NCBI GenBank assembly: GCA_005893365.1
Contig: VBPB01000107.1
Coordinates: 1-35,120, forward strand
Direction of reading: 5' to 3'
DNA length: 35,120 nt
Source: Candidatus Eiseniibacteriota bacterium
GTDB lineage: Bacteria > Eisenbacteria > RBG-16-71-46
Under the pieces are notes generated by a model. It was not told the DNA's origin, ran no database searches, and worked only from the letters and a program-made list of their open reading frames with translations. Shown here piece by piece: positions 7,883 through 16,573 of this stretch. Position numbers and translations under genes: made by a program. The first letter of the stretch is position 1. Every line of letters begins with the position of its first letter.

Positions 7883-9759
7883 ACGAGACGCCGCGCGACC
7901 CGGGCGCACCGGGAGCGCCCGACCCGACCCGATCGTCCGGGCCCCCGGCGTCACGGGGTCCCGCGGACGCCTCACGTCCGATGCGATCCGGTGGCGGCGG
8001 CGGCGGCCGGGATCGTCGCGGCCGGCGCCGCCCGCCCGCGGGCCCGAGTGGGTCCGGGAGTGGTCCGCGCGAGCGCGCGTCGGGCGAGCGTCGTGGCCCC
8101 GGCGACAGCCGAGGCCCCCGCGACGCTCGTGCGGCTCGCGACAGCCGCGGCCCCCGCGACAACCGCGGCCCCCGCGACAGCCGCGGCCCCCGCGACAATC
8201 GCGGCCCGCGCGCCGCGCGTCCGCCGCGCGTCCAGCCCGAGGGGCAGGCGTACGCCGAGAACCGCTCGCGGCCGATCTATCCCGAGGCGCGCCGCGGGCG
8301 GCCGAACGCGGCCGACGGGCGGCGCAACGGCCGGCCCGACGGGCGCGGGGGCCCGCGCTGGCGGACCAACCCGAGCCCGCCCGCGCGACCCGCCGTGCCC
8401 GCGGGGCTGCCCGAGATGGAGGAGCAGGAGGCGCTGCCCGCCAACCCGCGCGAGGCGGCACTCAAGATCCTGCACGCCGCCGACACGCGCAGCGCCTTCA
8501 GCGACCGGCTGCTGGACGGGGCCCACCGGTTGCCCAACCAGGACCCGCGCGACGAGGCGCTGGTGCACGAGCTGGTCAAGGGCACGCTGCGCTGGCGCGG
8601 CCGGCTCGACTGGGTGCTCGACCGGCTGGTCCACATCGGCCTCTCGCAGGTCCAGCCGTGGATCAAGAACATCCTGCGCATGGGCGCCTACCAGATCCTG
8701 TTCCTCGACCGCGTGCCGGTGCACGCGGCGGTGGACGAATCGGTGAAGCTGGCGAACCAGTACGGACACCCCGGCACGGCGGGGCTCGTCAACAGCGTGC
8801 TGCGGCGGCTCGCCGAGGAGAAGGACACGATCACGCTGCCCGAGGGCGACGACGTGGCATCGCTGGCCGCCTGGGGCTCGCACCCGGTCTGGCTCACCGA
8901 GCGCTGGCTCGCGCGCTTCGGCGTCGCGGCCACCCGGGCCCTGCTCATGGCCGACAACCGCCCGGTCCCGGTGGGCCTTCGGGTCAACACGCTGCGCGGC
9001 ACGCGCGAGCAGTTGATCGAGCGGCTCGCCACCGAAGGCGTGGCCACGACCCCCGCGCGGTTCTCGCCGGATCTCCTGTGGATCGAGGGCCACCACGCGC
9101 CCGGCCGGCTCAACGCCTTCAAGCAGGGCCTGTGCACGGCCCAGGACGAGAGCGAGGCCCTGGTCTCGCGGCTGGTGGCGGCGCAGACGCACGAGCGCGT
9201 CCTCGACCTGTGCGCGGCCCCCGGCGGCAAGTGCACGCACCTGGCCGAGATGATGGGCGACGAGGGCGAGGTCTGGGCGATGGAGCGCAACGAGGCGCGG
9301 GTCCTAGCCCTCCAGAACACGGTGACGCGGCTCGGGACCCACTCGGTCCACGTGGTCCAGGGCGACGGCCGCACCTACACCTTCCCGATGCCCTTCGACC
9401 GCGTGCTGGTGGACGCGCCCTGCACCGGGCTCGGCGTGCTGGCGCGCCGCGCCGATGCGCGCTGGCGCAAGGGGCCGGAGATGCTCGAGGAGATGCCGCC
9501 GATCCAGCTCGACCTGCTGGTCGCCGGCGGCCGGCGCGCGCGTCCCGGCGGCGTGCTGGTCTACAGCGTCTGCTCGTTCGAGCCCGAGGAGACCACCGAG
9601 GTGGTCGAGGACTTCCTGGACCAGAACCCGCAGTTCGTGCTGGAGAGCGCCACCGGCCTGCTGCCGGACGAGGTGCTGGACGAGCACGGATTCATGCGGC
9701 TCACCCCGCACGTGCACGGCTGCGACGGCGCGTTCGCGGCCCGCTTCCGCCGCACGTGA
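7879..9759 (+). CDS. rsmB: 16S rRNA m5C967 methyltransferase RsmB with long RGP-rich N-terminal tail
   Basis: 626 aa, against about 430-450 for ordinary RsmB. The extra 185 or so N-terminal residues are a low-complexity Arg/Gly/Pro/Asp region with RDSRGPRDNRGPR repeats, probably disordered and RNA-binding. A NusB-like domain follows (NPREAALKILHAADTRSAF onward, about residues 188-320). The SAM-dependent methyltransferase domain has motif I LDLCAAPGGKCTHLAE, motif IV VDAPCTGLG with Cys515, and YSVCSFEPEE with the nucleophile Cys565, spaced 50 residues apart as in E. coli RsmB. GTG 7879 overlaps the fmt stop (GTGA). A later start near 8400 would drop the tail, but no start with a clear SD stands out, and the tail has coding-like amino-acid periodicity. 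Confidence 0.93.
   Translation: MNETPRDPGAPGAPDPTRSSGPPASRGPADASRPMRSGGGGGGRDRRGRRRPPAGPSGSGSGPRERASGERRGPGDSRGPRDARAARDSRGPRDNRGPRDSRGPRDNRGPRAARPPRVQPEGQAYAENRSRPIYPEARRGRPNAADGRRNGRPDGRGGPRWRTNPSPPARPAVPAGLPEMEEQEALPANPREAALKILHAADTRSAFSDRLLDGAHRLPNQDPRDEALVHELVKGTLRWRGRLDWVLDRLVHIGLSQVQPWIKNILRMGAYQILFLDRVPVHAAVDESVKLANQYGHPGTAGLVNSVLRRLAEEKDTITLPEGDDVASLAAWGSHPVWLTERWLARFGVAATRALLMADNRPVPVGLRVNTLRGTREQLIERLATEGVATTPARFSPDLLWIEGHHAPGRLNAFKQGLCTAQDESEALVSRLVAAQTHERVLDLCAAPGGKCTHLAEMMGDEGEVWAMERNEARVLALQNTVTRLGTHSVHVVQGDGRTYTFPMPFDRVLVDAPCTGLGVLARRADARWRKGPEMLEEMPPIQLDLLVAGGRRARPGGVLVYSVCSFEPEETTEVVEDFLDQNPQFVLESATGLLPDEVLDEHGFMRLTPHVHGCDGAFAARFRRT
8102..8209 (+). repeat. Six 18-nt tandem units in rsmB
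   Basis: Units of form GCGACAGCCGCGGCCCCC lie at 8102, 8120 (degenerate), 8138, 8156, 8174 and 8192. They encode the hexapeptide R-D-(S/N)-R-G-P. Units 3-5 differ by single bases, pointing to recent slippage or unequal exchange within the disordered tail of RsmB. Confidence 0.85.
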
Positions 9760-10697
9760 GCGCGCGCCGGCGGCTCCGGACCCGCTACCCGCGGGCGGTC
9801 CAAGCCGTCGCGCGCGAGGGAGGAGCGATCGAGTCGGCGGCGGCCGCGGAGCCCTCCGCCGCGGTGACCATCCCGATCGAGGTCGAGCCCGCGCCGGCCG
9901 AGGCCGGCGAGATCCCGGTCGGCCAGGCGGGCGAGCCCGCCGCCACGGTCGAGCCGGCGCGGCCGCCGCGGCGCCGGGTGCGCGCCGCGGTGACGATCGC
10001 CGGCTTCGCCCTGCTCGCGTTCGTGACCGGGATGTTCGTGTTCAACAGCCTCGTGATGCCGCGCCTGATCCACGGCGTCGGGAGCGAGGTCACCGTGCCC
10101 GACCTCGGCAACCTCACGCTCGCCCAGGCCGAGCGCACGCTGCGCCCGCTCGGCCTCCAGCTCTCGCGCGCCGGCGAGCGGTTCGATCCGTCGGTGCCGC
10201 GCGGCTTCGTGCTGTCGCAGGACCCCGAGGCGGGCATCGCCGTGCGCGGGCGCAAGCGCGTCTCGGTCATGGTGAGCCTGGGCGAGGAGTTCAGCTCGGT
10301 GCCCGAGCTGTCGGGCGAATCCGTGCGCAGCGCCCGGCTGCTGATCGGGCGCGCGGGGCTTAGGCCGGGCACCGTGGTCCACGCGCCGTCCGACGAGGCG
10401 GGCGAGGGGCTGGTCATCGGGTCCGACCCCGGCCCCGAGGCGGTCCTGCAGCGCGACACGCCGGTCCACCTGCTGGTCTCGACCGGCCCGGGCGAGGAGA
10501 GCTTCGTGATGCCCGACCTGATCGGCCGCGAGATCACCGGCGTGCGCCGGCAGCTGGACGCGCTGGGGCTGCGCGTCGAGATGCCGCCCGCCGCCCCCGC
10601 GGTCGGCACCATCGTCTCGCAGGAGCCGCCGGCGGGCTCGCGCATCACCCGCGAGACGGTGATCCGGCTGCTCGCCGCCGGGCGCATGATCCGCTGA
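9756..10697 (+). CDS. Membrane-anchored PASTA-domain protein (no kinase domain)
   Basis: 313 aa. A cytoplasmic Ala/Glu/Pro-rich N-terminus (1-75) precedes one TM helix near residues 80-102 (VTIAGFALLAFVTGMFVFNS) and three extracytoplasmic PASTA repeats: TVPDLGNLTLAQAERTLRPL to VMVSLG; SVPELSGESVRSARLLIGRA to LLVSTG; and VMPDLIGREITGVRRQLDAL to the end. PASTA domains bind peptidoglycan or muropeptides. In many bacteria a PASTA Ser/Thr kinase lies between rsmB and rpe; here only the TM and PASTA part is present. GTG 9756 overlaps the rsmB stop (GTGA). It could be a cell-wall sensor or scaffold. Domain calls are firm; function is inferred. Confidence 0.9.
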   Translation: MSARRRLRTRYPRAVQAVAREGGAIESAAAAEPSAAVTIPIEVEPAPAEAGEIPVGQAGEPAATVEPARPPRRRVRAAVTIAGFALLAFVTGMFVFNSLVMPRLIHGVGSEVTVPDLGNLTLAQAERTLRPLGLQLSRAGERFDPSVPRGFVLSQDPEAGIAVRGRKRVSVMVSLGEEFSSVPELSGESVRSARLLIGRAGLRPGTVVHAPSDEAGEGLVIGSDPGPEAVLQRDTPVHLLVSTGPGEESFVMPDLIGREITGVRRQLDALGLRVEMPPAAPAVGTIVSQEPPAGSRITRETVIRLLAAGRMIR

Positions 10698-10707
10698 GGA
10701 GGTTCTC

Positions 10708-11379
10708 CTGGCCACCCATCCGCTCACGCCGCCGATCGCCGCTGCCAGCATCCTGTCGGCCGACTTCGCCCGCCTCGCCGAGGCGGTGGCCATCGCCGAC
10801 CCCGCGCGCGACTGGGTGCACTGCGACGTCATGGACAACCACTTCGTGCCCAACCTCACCTTCGGGCCGCTGGTGGTGGGGGCGGTGCGCCGCTTCACCA
10901 CCGCCCTGGTCGACACGCACCTCATGATCGAGGATCCGGTGACGCTCGTGCCCGAGTTCCGGCGCGCCGGCGCCGATCAGATCACCGTGCACCTCGAGGC
11001 CTGCCACGACCCCGGCGCCACCCTGGCCGCGGTGCGGGCCGGCGGGGCGCGCGCGGGGCTGGCGCTCAAGCCCGACACGCCGCTGGCCCAGGCCGAGCGC
11101 TGGCTCGCCGAGCTAGATCTATTGCTGGTGATGACCGTCGAGCCGGGGTTCGGCGGGCAGGCGTTCATGCCCGGGATGATCGAGAAGATCCGGGCCGCCG
11201 CCGCGTGGCGCACGACCCACGGCGCCCGCTATCTGATCGAGGTGGACGGCGGCATCGCGCCCGAAACCGGGCGGCGGTGCCGCGAGGTGGGGGCGGAGGT
11301 GTTCGTCGCCGGCCACGCGATCTACGGGCAGAGCGACCCGAGCGCGGCACTGGCGGCGCTGAGGCAGGCGATCGCGTGA
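10708..11379 (+). CDS. rpe: Ribulose-phosphate 3-epimerase (Rpe), CTG start
   Basis: Interconverts ribulose-5-P and xylulose-5-P in the pentose phosphate pathway. About 223 aa TIM barrel, the usual length. Motifs are AASILSADFARLAEAV, WVHCDVMDNHFVPNLTFGP (metal His and Asp), DTHLMIEDP, MTVEPGFGGQAFMPGM and IEVDGGIAPETG (C-terminal metal Asp). The first in-frame ATG (10786) would delete the first strand. CTG 10708 has a near-perfect SD (GAGGAGG, 10696-10702) 5 nt upstream and restores the full N-terminus, so a CTG start is well supported. It follows the PASTA gene by 10 nt and is the last gene of the tgt operon. Confidence 0.95.
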   Translation: MATHPLTPPIAAASILSADFARLAEAVAIADPARDWVHCDVMDNHFVPNLTFGPLVVGAVRRFTTALVDTHLMIEDPVTLVPEFRRAGADQITVHLEACHDPGATLAAVRAGGARAGLALKPDTPLAQAERWLAELDLLLVMTVEPGFGGQAFMPGMIEKIRAAAAWRTTHGARYLIEVDGGIAPETGRRCREVGAEVFVAGHAIYGQSDPSAALAALRQAIA

Positions 11380-11747
11380 CCGTGGCGCGGCTCCCCGCGG
11401 CCGTCACGGCCGTCGCCGCGGCGAGGCGACCGCGGTCGGACGGCCGCCTTGGACCTTGGGGCCGCCAGTCTCCGGAGCCGAGCCTCCGACCAGGCCGCGG
11501 CATTCGTATTCTGTTTATTGGAAACGGCTTAGCGTGTACGAGCACGTCTGCAGACGAGACGACACCTGCCGGTCGCCTTGGCCTAGCCGGACGCCGCCTG
11601 CCACATCGTCCAAGACCGCAACGGTTTAGGCATGAAAAACGACTCCGTGACCTTCCTCAGGTGGCCGCCCGCCGCAGGCTGCACTCCGGCCTATCCGGGC
11701 CTCCAAGCGTGTGCTAGTATGCCCGCTTCGCCAGACGGAAAGGACCC
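11380..11747 (+). other. Non-coding gap upstream of ffh with an AT-richer island
   Basis: 368 nt without a convincing gene. About 11500-11650 is distinctly less GC-rich than its surroundings (for example ATTCTGTTTATTGG at 11507-11520 and a tract ending GGCATGAAAAAC). It contains a perfect 12-bp palindrome CGTCTGCAGACG at 11545-11556. It could be a leader, an operator region or a small RNA gene. The SRP RNA tetraloop signature is not present, and I see no tRNA or tmRNA. Confidence 0.5.
11712..11720 (+). promoter_or_regulatory. Extended -10 promoter of ffh-rpsP
   Basis: TGC followed by TAGTAT (11715-11720) fits the extended -10 form TGnTATAAT. No good -35 is seen at the matching distance (TATCCG at 11692), typical of extended -10 promoters. 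It lies 27 nt before the ffh GTG. Confidence 0.5.
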
Positions 11748-13076
11748 GTGTTCGAAGCGCTTAGCGACCGACTCCAAGGGGTGTTCAAGAAGCTGACGGG
11801 CCAAGCCCGGCTCACCCCCGAGAACGTCCGTGAGAGCCTTCGAGATGTGCGCCGCGCGCTCCTCGAAGCGGATGTCCAAGTCGCTGTCGCGCGGGATTTT
11901 GTCGCCCGCGTCGAGGCCCGGGCCGTGGGCGAGGAGGTGTTGCGGAGTCTGACTCCCGGCCAGCAGGTCGTGGGGATCGTCCGCGAAGAGCTGGAGAGCC
12001 TGCTCGGGAAGAGCCCGGTCACGCTCGCCGGCTCGCCGCACCTGCCGACGGTGGTCCTGCTCGCCGGCCTACAGGGCTCGGGCAAGACGACCTTCGCCGG
12101 GAAGTTGAGCCTGTGGCTCAAGGCGCGCGACAAGCGCACGCTGCTCGCGAGCGCCGACGTGTATCGCCCGGCGGCGATCGACCAGTTGGAACGGGTGGCG
12201 GCACAGGCCGGGGCCGGCTTCTGGCGGGCGCCGGACGGAACGGCGCCGGTCGAGATCGCGACGGGCGCCCTCGCCGAGGGGCGTCGCCGCGGCTTCGATT
12301 TCCTGGTGCTCGACACCGCCGGCCGGCTGCACATCGACGCCGAGCTGATGGGCGAGCTCCAGGCGCTCAAGCGCGCCAGCCGCGCGCATCAGGTGCTGCT
12401 GGTCGTGGACGGCATGACCGGCCAGGAGGCGGTGCGCATCGGGCAGGCCTTCACCGAGCAGGTGGGGGTGGACGGGCTGGTGCTGACGAAGATGGACGGC
12501 GATGCGCGCGGCGGGGCCGCGCTGTCGCTGCGGCAGGTGACGGGCAAGCCCATCCTGTTCATGGGCGTGGGCGAGAAGCTGGACGGGCTGGAGGTGTTCC
12601 ACCCCGACCGCCTCGCCGGCCGCATCCTGGGGATGGGCGACGTGCTCGGGCTGGTGGAGAAGGCGCGGGCCGCCGTGGACGCGCGCGACGTGGCGCGCCT
12701 CGAGGCGCGGGCGCGCAAGGCGGACTTCACGCTGGAGGATTTCCTCGAGCAGCTGCAGCAGATGAAGAAGCTGGGGCCGATCGAGGAGATCATGAAGATG
12801 CTGCCCGGCATGCCCAAGGCGGCGCTGGCGGAGGCGGCACCGGATTCGGCTCGCCTGCGGCGCTACGAGGCGATCATGCAGAGCATGACGGTGAAGGAAC
12901 GCCGCCAGCCGCGCGTGATCGACGGCAGCCGGCGGCGGCGGATCGCGGCGGGCAGCGGCAGCTCGGTGAGCGACGTCAACCGGCTGCTCAAGGATTTCGA
13001 TCAGGCGAGGACGCTCATGAAGCGCCTGCGCCACGGTCCGCGCGGCCTGGCCGGCCTGCGCGGGCGGATGCGGTAG
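11748..13076 (+). CDS. ffh: Signal recognition particle protein Ffh (SRP54)
   Basis: GTPase that binds signal sequences and SRP RNA and delivers ribosomes to FtsY. 442 aa. The N domain is residues 1-90 (FEALSDRLQGVFKKLTGQ). The G domain has P-loop GLQGSGKTTFAGKL, ASADVYRPAAIDQL, DTAGRLH, and TKMDGDARGGAALS. The Met-rich M domain has FLEQLQQMKKLGPIEEIMKM, MPGMPK and the RNA-binding SGSSVSDVNRLLKDF. The start is GTG 11748, preceded by GGAAAGGA at a short distance. rpsP follows 61 nt after the stop, an order conserved in many bacteria. Confidence 0.97.
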   Translation: MFEALSDRLQGVFKKLTGQARLTPENVRESLRDVRRALLEADVQVAVARDFVARVEARAVGEEVLRSLTPGQQVVGIVREELESLLGKSPVTLAGSPHLPTVVLLAGLQGSGKTTFAGKLSLWLKARDKRTLLASADVYRPAAIDQLERVAAQAGAGFWRAPDGTAPVEIATGALAEGRRRGFDFLVLDTAGRLHIDAELMGELQALKRASRAHQVLLVVDGMTGQEAVRIGQAFTEQVGVDGLVLTKMDGDARGGAALSLRQVTGKPILFMGVGEKLDGLEVFHPDRLAGRILGMGDVLGLVEKARAAVDARDVARLEARARKADFTLEDFLEQLQQMKKLGPIEEIMKMLPGMPKAALAEAAPDSARLRRYEAIMQSMTVKERRQPRVIDGSRRRRIAAGSGSSVSDVNRLLKDFDQARTLMKRLRHGPRGLAGLRGRMR

Positions 13077-13137
13077 CACGGCAGGTCCCGGACCCGAAGG
13101 GCCGGGCGACGTAGACCCTGGAGGAGGAATCACACAC

Positions 13138-13596
13138 ATGTCGGTGGTCATTCGACTGATGCGGGCCGGTGCCAAGAAGCGGCCCTTTTACCGGATGGTG
13201 GCGGCGGATTCGCGGCGCCAGCGCGACGGGCGGTTCCTCGAGATCCTCGGGCACTACAACCCGCTGACGACGCCGTACGAGCTGGTCGTGCACAAGGACC
13301 GGGTCGAGTCGTGGATCTCGAAGGGGGCGCAGCCGTCCGAGCAGGTCGCCTCGCTGCTGCGACCGCTCGGCATCTCGATCCACCGGGCGCCGGCGCTCAA
13401 GCTCGCCGTCGCGGCGGACCCGGCGGTCGCCGCGGCCGCGCCGGTCACGGCGGCCCGCCCGAAGGCCGCGAAGCCCAAGGCGAAGCCGGCGGCGCGGCGG
13501 ACGAGCGCGCGCAAGGTGTCGGCGCGCAAGACCGCGAAGAAGGCGGCGCGCAAGACCGGCAAGACGAAGGCGAAGGCGGCGGCCAAGAAGTCCTAA
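13138..13596 (+). CDS. rpsP: 30S ribosomal protein bS16 with basic C-terminal tail
   Basis: 152 aa. The first 80 or so residues are canonical bS16 (SVVIRLMRAGAKKRPFYRMV, DGRFLEILGHYNP), an early 16S rRNA-binding protein. The extra 65 residues are an Ala/Lys/Arg tail (ARKTAKKAARKTGKTKAKA) resembling histone H1-like tails, probably contacting rRNA. Many bacterial bS16 proteins carry shorter extensions. SD GGAGGA precedes ATG 13138. A terminator follows directly, so the usual downstream KH-protein, rimM, trmD and rplS genes are absent from this locus. Confidence 0.96.
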   Translation: MSVVIRLMRAGAKKRPFYRMVAADSRRQRDGRFLEILGHYNPLTTPYELVVHKDRVESWISKGAQPSEQVASLLRPLGISIHRAPALKLAVAADPAVAAAAPVTAARPKAAKPKAKPAARRTSARKVSARKTAKKAARKTGKTKAKAAAKKS

Positions 13597-13605
13597 CCCC
13601 TCGCG

Positions 13606-13630
13606 GGGGCCCGTGCGCCCCACGGGTCCC
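13606..13630 (+). terminator. Intrinsic terminator after rpsP
   Basis: A ten-bp stem GGGGCCCGTG / CACGGGTCCC with one G-U wobble in the RNA and a 5-nt loop is followed by TTT. It ends the ffh-rpsP transcript. Confidence 0.75.
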
Positions 13631-13680
13631 TTTGCTGGGCACGCCGCCCGACGCGCGCGCCGTCGCGCCGGGGTTCGCCC

Positions 13681-13710
13681 TTGCGGGCCGCGCGCGGCGT
13701 GACGCATAGT
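13681..13710 (+). promoter_or_regulatory. Sigma-70-like promoter for the HemC-like gene
   Basis: TTGCGG (13681-13686), an 18-nt spacer and CATAGT (13705-13710) lie 33 nt before ATG 13743, immediately downstream of the rpsP terminator. By-eye assignment. Confidence 0.45.
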
Positions 13711-13742
13711 GCGCGTCCATTCCCGAGGGGACCCAAGAGACG

Positions 13743-14669
13743 ATGACCCTGCCCAATAAGCTGCGGATCGGCGTGCGCGCCAACCGCCTGGCGCTTCGGC
13801 TCGCCGACGAGGTGGTCGAAGCCATCACCGGCGCCCACCCCAGTCTCGAGATCGAGGTGGTCAAGATCGCCGGCAGCGGCGACCACGTGCACGACGGCGC
13901 GTCGTCGGCCCCCGGCTTCACCCGCGACCTGGAGGCGGCCCTGGTCGAAGGCCGGGTGGACGCGGCGCTGCACGACCTGCCCGACTTGCCCCTGGTGCGT
14001 CGCGATAGCCTGCTGCTGGCCGCCGTGCCCCGCCGCCGCCATCCGTTCGAGGTCTTCCTGAGCCGCGACGGCCGCATCCTCGACGAGCTGGAGGCGGGCG
14101 AACGCGTGGGCAGCTCGACCGCGCTCCGTCGCGCCCAGGTGCTCGCCTACCGGGAGGATCTCAGGACCCTGGCGGCCCGCGGCAGCCTCGAGACCCACTG
14201 GAAGCAGCTCGAGGACGGTCAGTTCGAGGGGCTGGTCATGGCGGCGACCGACGCCGAGCGCCTCGGCTGGCACGACCGCGTGAGCGAGATCTTCACCACC
14301 GAGGTCTGCATCCCGACCCCCGGACAGGGCGCGCTGGGACTGGAGACCTTGGCCGCGCGCAAGGACGTCATCGCCGCGCTCAAGTGTCTGGACGACCCGG
14401 ACGCGCATCGCGCCGTGCTCGCCGAGCGGGCGTGGCTCAACGAGCTGCCCGGCGGCGACGACCTGCCGGCCGGCGCCCTGGCCAACATCGTCGAGGGCCA
14501 TCTGGTGATGGAGGCGGTGATCGTGAGCCCGGACGGCCTCGAGGTGGTGCGCGACGAGATCGAAGGCCCCGCGGCCCAGGCCGAGACCCTCGGCGTGAAG
14601 CTGGCGGTGCGGATGCTGGAGCGCGGCGCGCGGGAGATCGTCGAGGCGGTGACGGACGAGCCGGCATGA
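13743..14669 (+). CDS. HemC-fold protein (hydroxymethylbilane synthase homologue) lacking the cofactor cysteine
   Basis: 308 aa, collinear over its whole length with porphobilinogen deaminase at a constant offset of -3 to E. coli HemC in the later motifs. Conserved: LRIGVRANRLAL (Arg12 for Arg11), HDLPDLP with Asp81 for catalytic Asp84, SSTALRRAQ (Arg129/130 for Arg131/132), Arg146 for Arg149, and PTPGQGALGLE. Not conserved: Pro80 for Lys83, Ser148 for Asn151, His152 for Arg155, and above all Asp239 in PGGDDLPAG where HemC has the Cys242 that holds the dipyrromethane cofactor. The frame is intact. Without the cysteine, normal tetrapyrrole chain assembly is not expected, so this may be a binding protein or an enzyme with a changed reaction. 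No other haem gene is adjacent. Databases would probably label it HemC. Confidence 0.85.
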   Translation: MTLPNKLRIGVRANRLALRLADEVVEAITGAHPSLEIEVVKIAGSGDHVHDGASSAPGFTRDLEAALVEGRVDAALHDLPDLPLVRRDSLLLAAVPRRRHPFEVFLSRDGRILDELEAGERVGSSTALRRAQVLAYREDLRTLAARGSLETHWKQLEDGQFEGLVMAATDAERLGWHDRVSEIFTTEVCIPTPGQGALGLETLAARKDVIAALKCLDDPDAHRAVLAERAWLNELPGGDDLPAGALANIVEGHLVMEAVIVSPDGLEVVRDEIEGPAAQAETLGVKLAVRMLERGAREIVEAVTDEPA

Positions 14670-14740
14670 ACGCGGGCCGTTCGGCCGACGCGGCGAGGCG
14701 GGCCGGTGCATCATGGCGGCGGGATGCGGGAGGGGGCGCG

Positions 14741-15076
14741 ATGCGGGCGCGGGTGCTGGCGCTGGCGACGATCGGGCTCGCGGTGGTGCTCTGCGGCGGC
14801 TGCGGCCGTCACTCGACGCCCAACCCGACGCCCAACCCGACGCCCAACTCGGCGGCCGACCCTCAGGCGCGGGCCCAGCTGCTCATCGAGTCGGGCAACC
14901 AGGCGTTCGTCGCCGGTGACTTCGGGCTGGCGGCGCGGCGGTACGCGGCGGCGGCGGTGATCAAGAAGGACGACCCGGCCGCCTACTACGGGCTGGGGAT
15001 GGCGTTGTCCAAGCTCGGACGCGACGAGGATGCGCGGGCCGCCTACGCCCGCGCCCGGGCGCTGTCGCGACGGTGA
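14741..15076 (+). CDS. Small putative lipoprotein with TPR motif
   Basis: 111 aa. The N-terminus MRARVLALATIGLAVVLCGGCG is a signal peptide ending in Cys with Gly-Gly before it. The -3 residue is Cys rather than Leu, so the lipobox is atypical. A short PNPTPNPTPN spacer (12-nt DNA repeat) leads to a helical region with TPR spacing: LIESGNQAFVAGDFGLAARR and PAAYYGLGMALSKLGRDEDA, about one and a half repeats. ATG 14741 has SD GGGAGGGGG; an upstream ATG at 14666 overlaps the previous stop but would bury the signal peptide. It probably works in protein-protein contact on the periplasmic side of a membrane. Confidence 0.75.
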   Translation: MRARVLALATIGLAVVLCGGCGRHSTPNPTPNPTPNSAADPQARAQLLIESGNQAFVAGDFGLAARRYAAAAVIKKDDPAAYYGLGMALSKLGRDEDARAAYARARALSRR

Positions 15077-15107
15077 TCCGGCGCCTGCCGCCCGCGGCGA
15101 GGGAGCC

Positions 15108-16386
<1,279 letters not shown>

Positions 16387-16388
<2 letters not shown>

Positions 16389-16567
16389 CCTGGACTATTG
16401 ATGAGCCCGCGGCCTACGAAAGCGATCCGCCGGCCGTCCGCGGCGTTGCGGACCCGGGGCGCTCCTCGACGTGTCTCTCGACACGTCTGCGGTGCGGCCC
16501 GAGTCCGCGCCTTGCGGCCGGCCCCCGTCTCGCTTCCTCGGCTCGCGGTTCATGAATAGTCCAGGTT
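16387..16567. mobile_element. 181-bp element with inverted terminal repeats (MITE-like)
   Basis: AACCTGGACTATT at 16387-16399 is repeated as a perfect inverse at 16555-16567. Similarity continues inward (ATGA at both ends after one mismatch, then GCGG/GCGAG). The inside is non-coding and holds a further hairpin (GACGTGT...ACACGTC near 16469-16490). Short length, terminal inverted repeats and no ORF fit a miniature non-autonomous transposable element or a large intergenic palindromic repeat. No clear target-site duplication is seen. It sits exactly between serS and the histidine kinase gene, leaving only 6 nt before the latter's GTG. No second copy is visible in this window. Confidence 0.6.
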
Positions 16568-16573
16568 GAGACC

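Noticed and set aside
11205..11717. Plus-strand open frame across the end of rpe and the gap before ffh
   Set aside because: It overlaps rpe out of frame, its composition changes within the gap and it has no SD or motif.
11380..11747. SRP RNA (ffs), tRNA or tmRNA gene next to ffh
   Set aside because: The conserved SRP tetraloop region (GGAAGGAAGCA type) is absent, and no cloverleaf or CCA end was found.
14666..14740. Earlier ATG start for the small lipoprotein (ATGA overlap with the HemC-like gene)
   Set aside because: It would place 25 charged residues before the signal peptide, while ATG 14741 has a strong SD.
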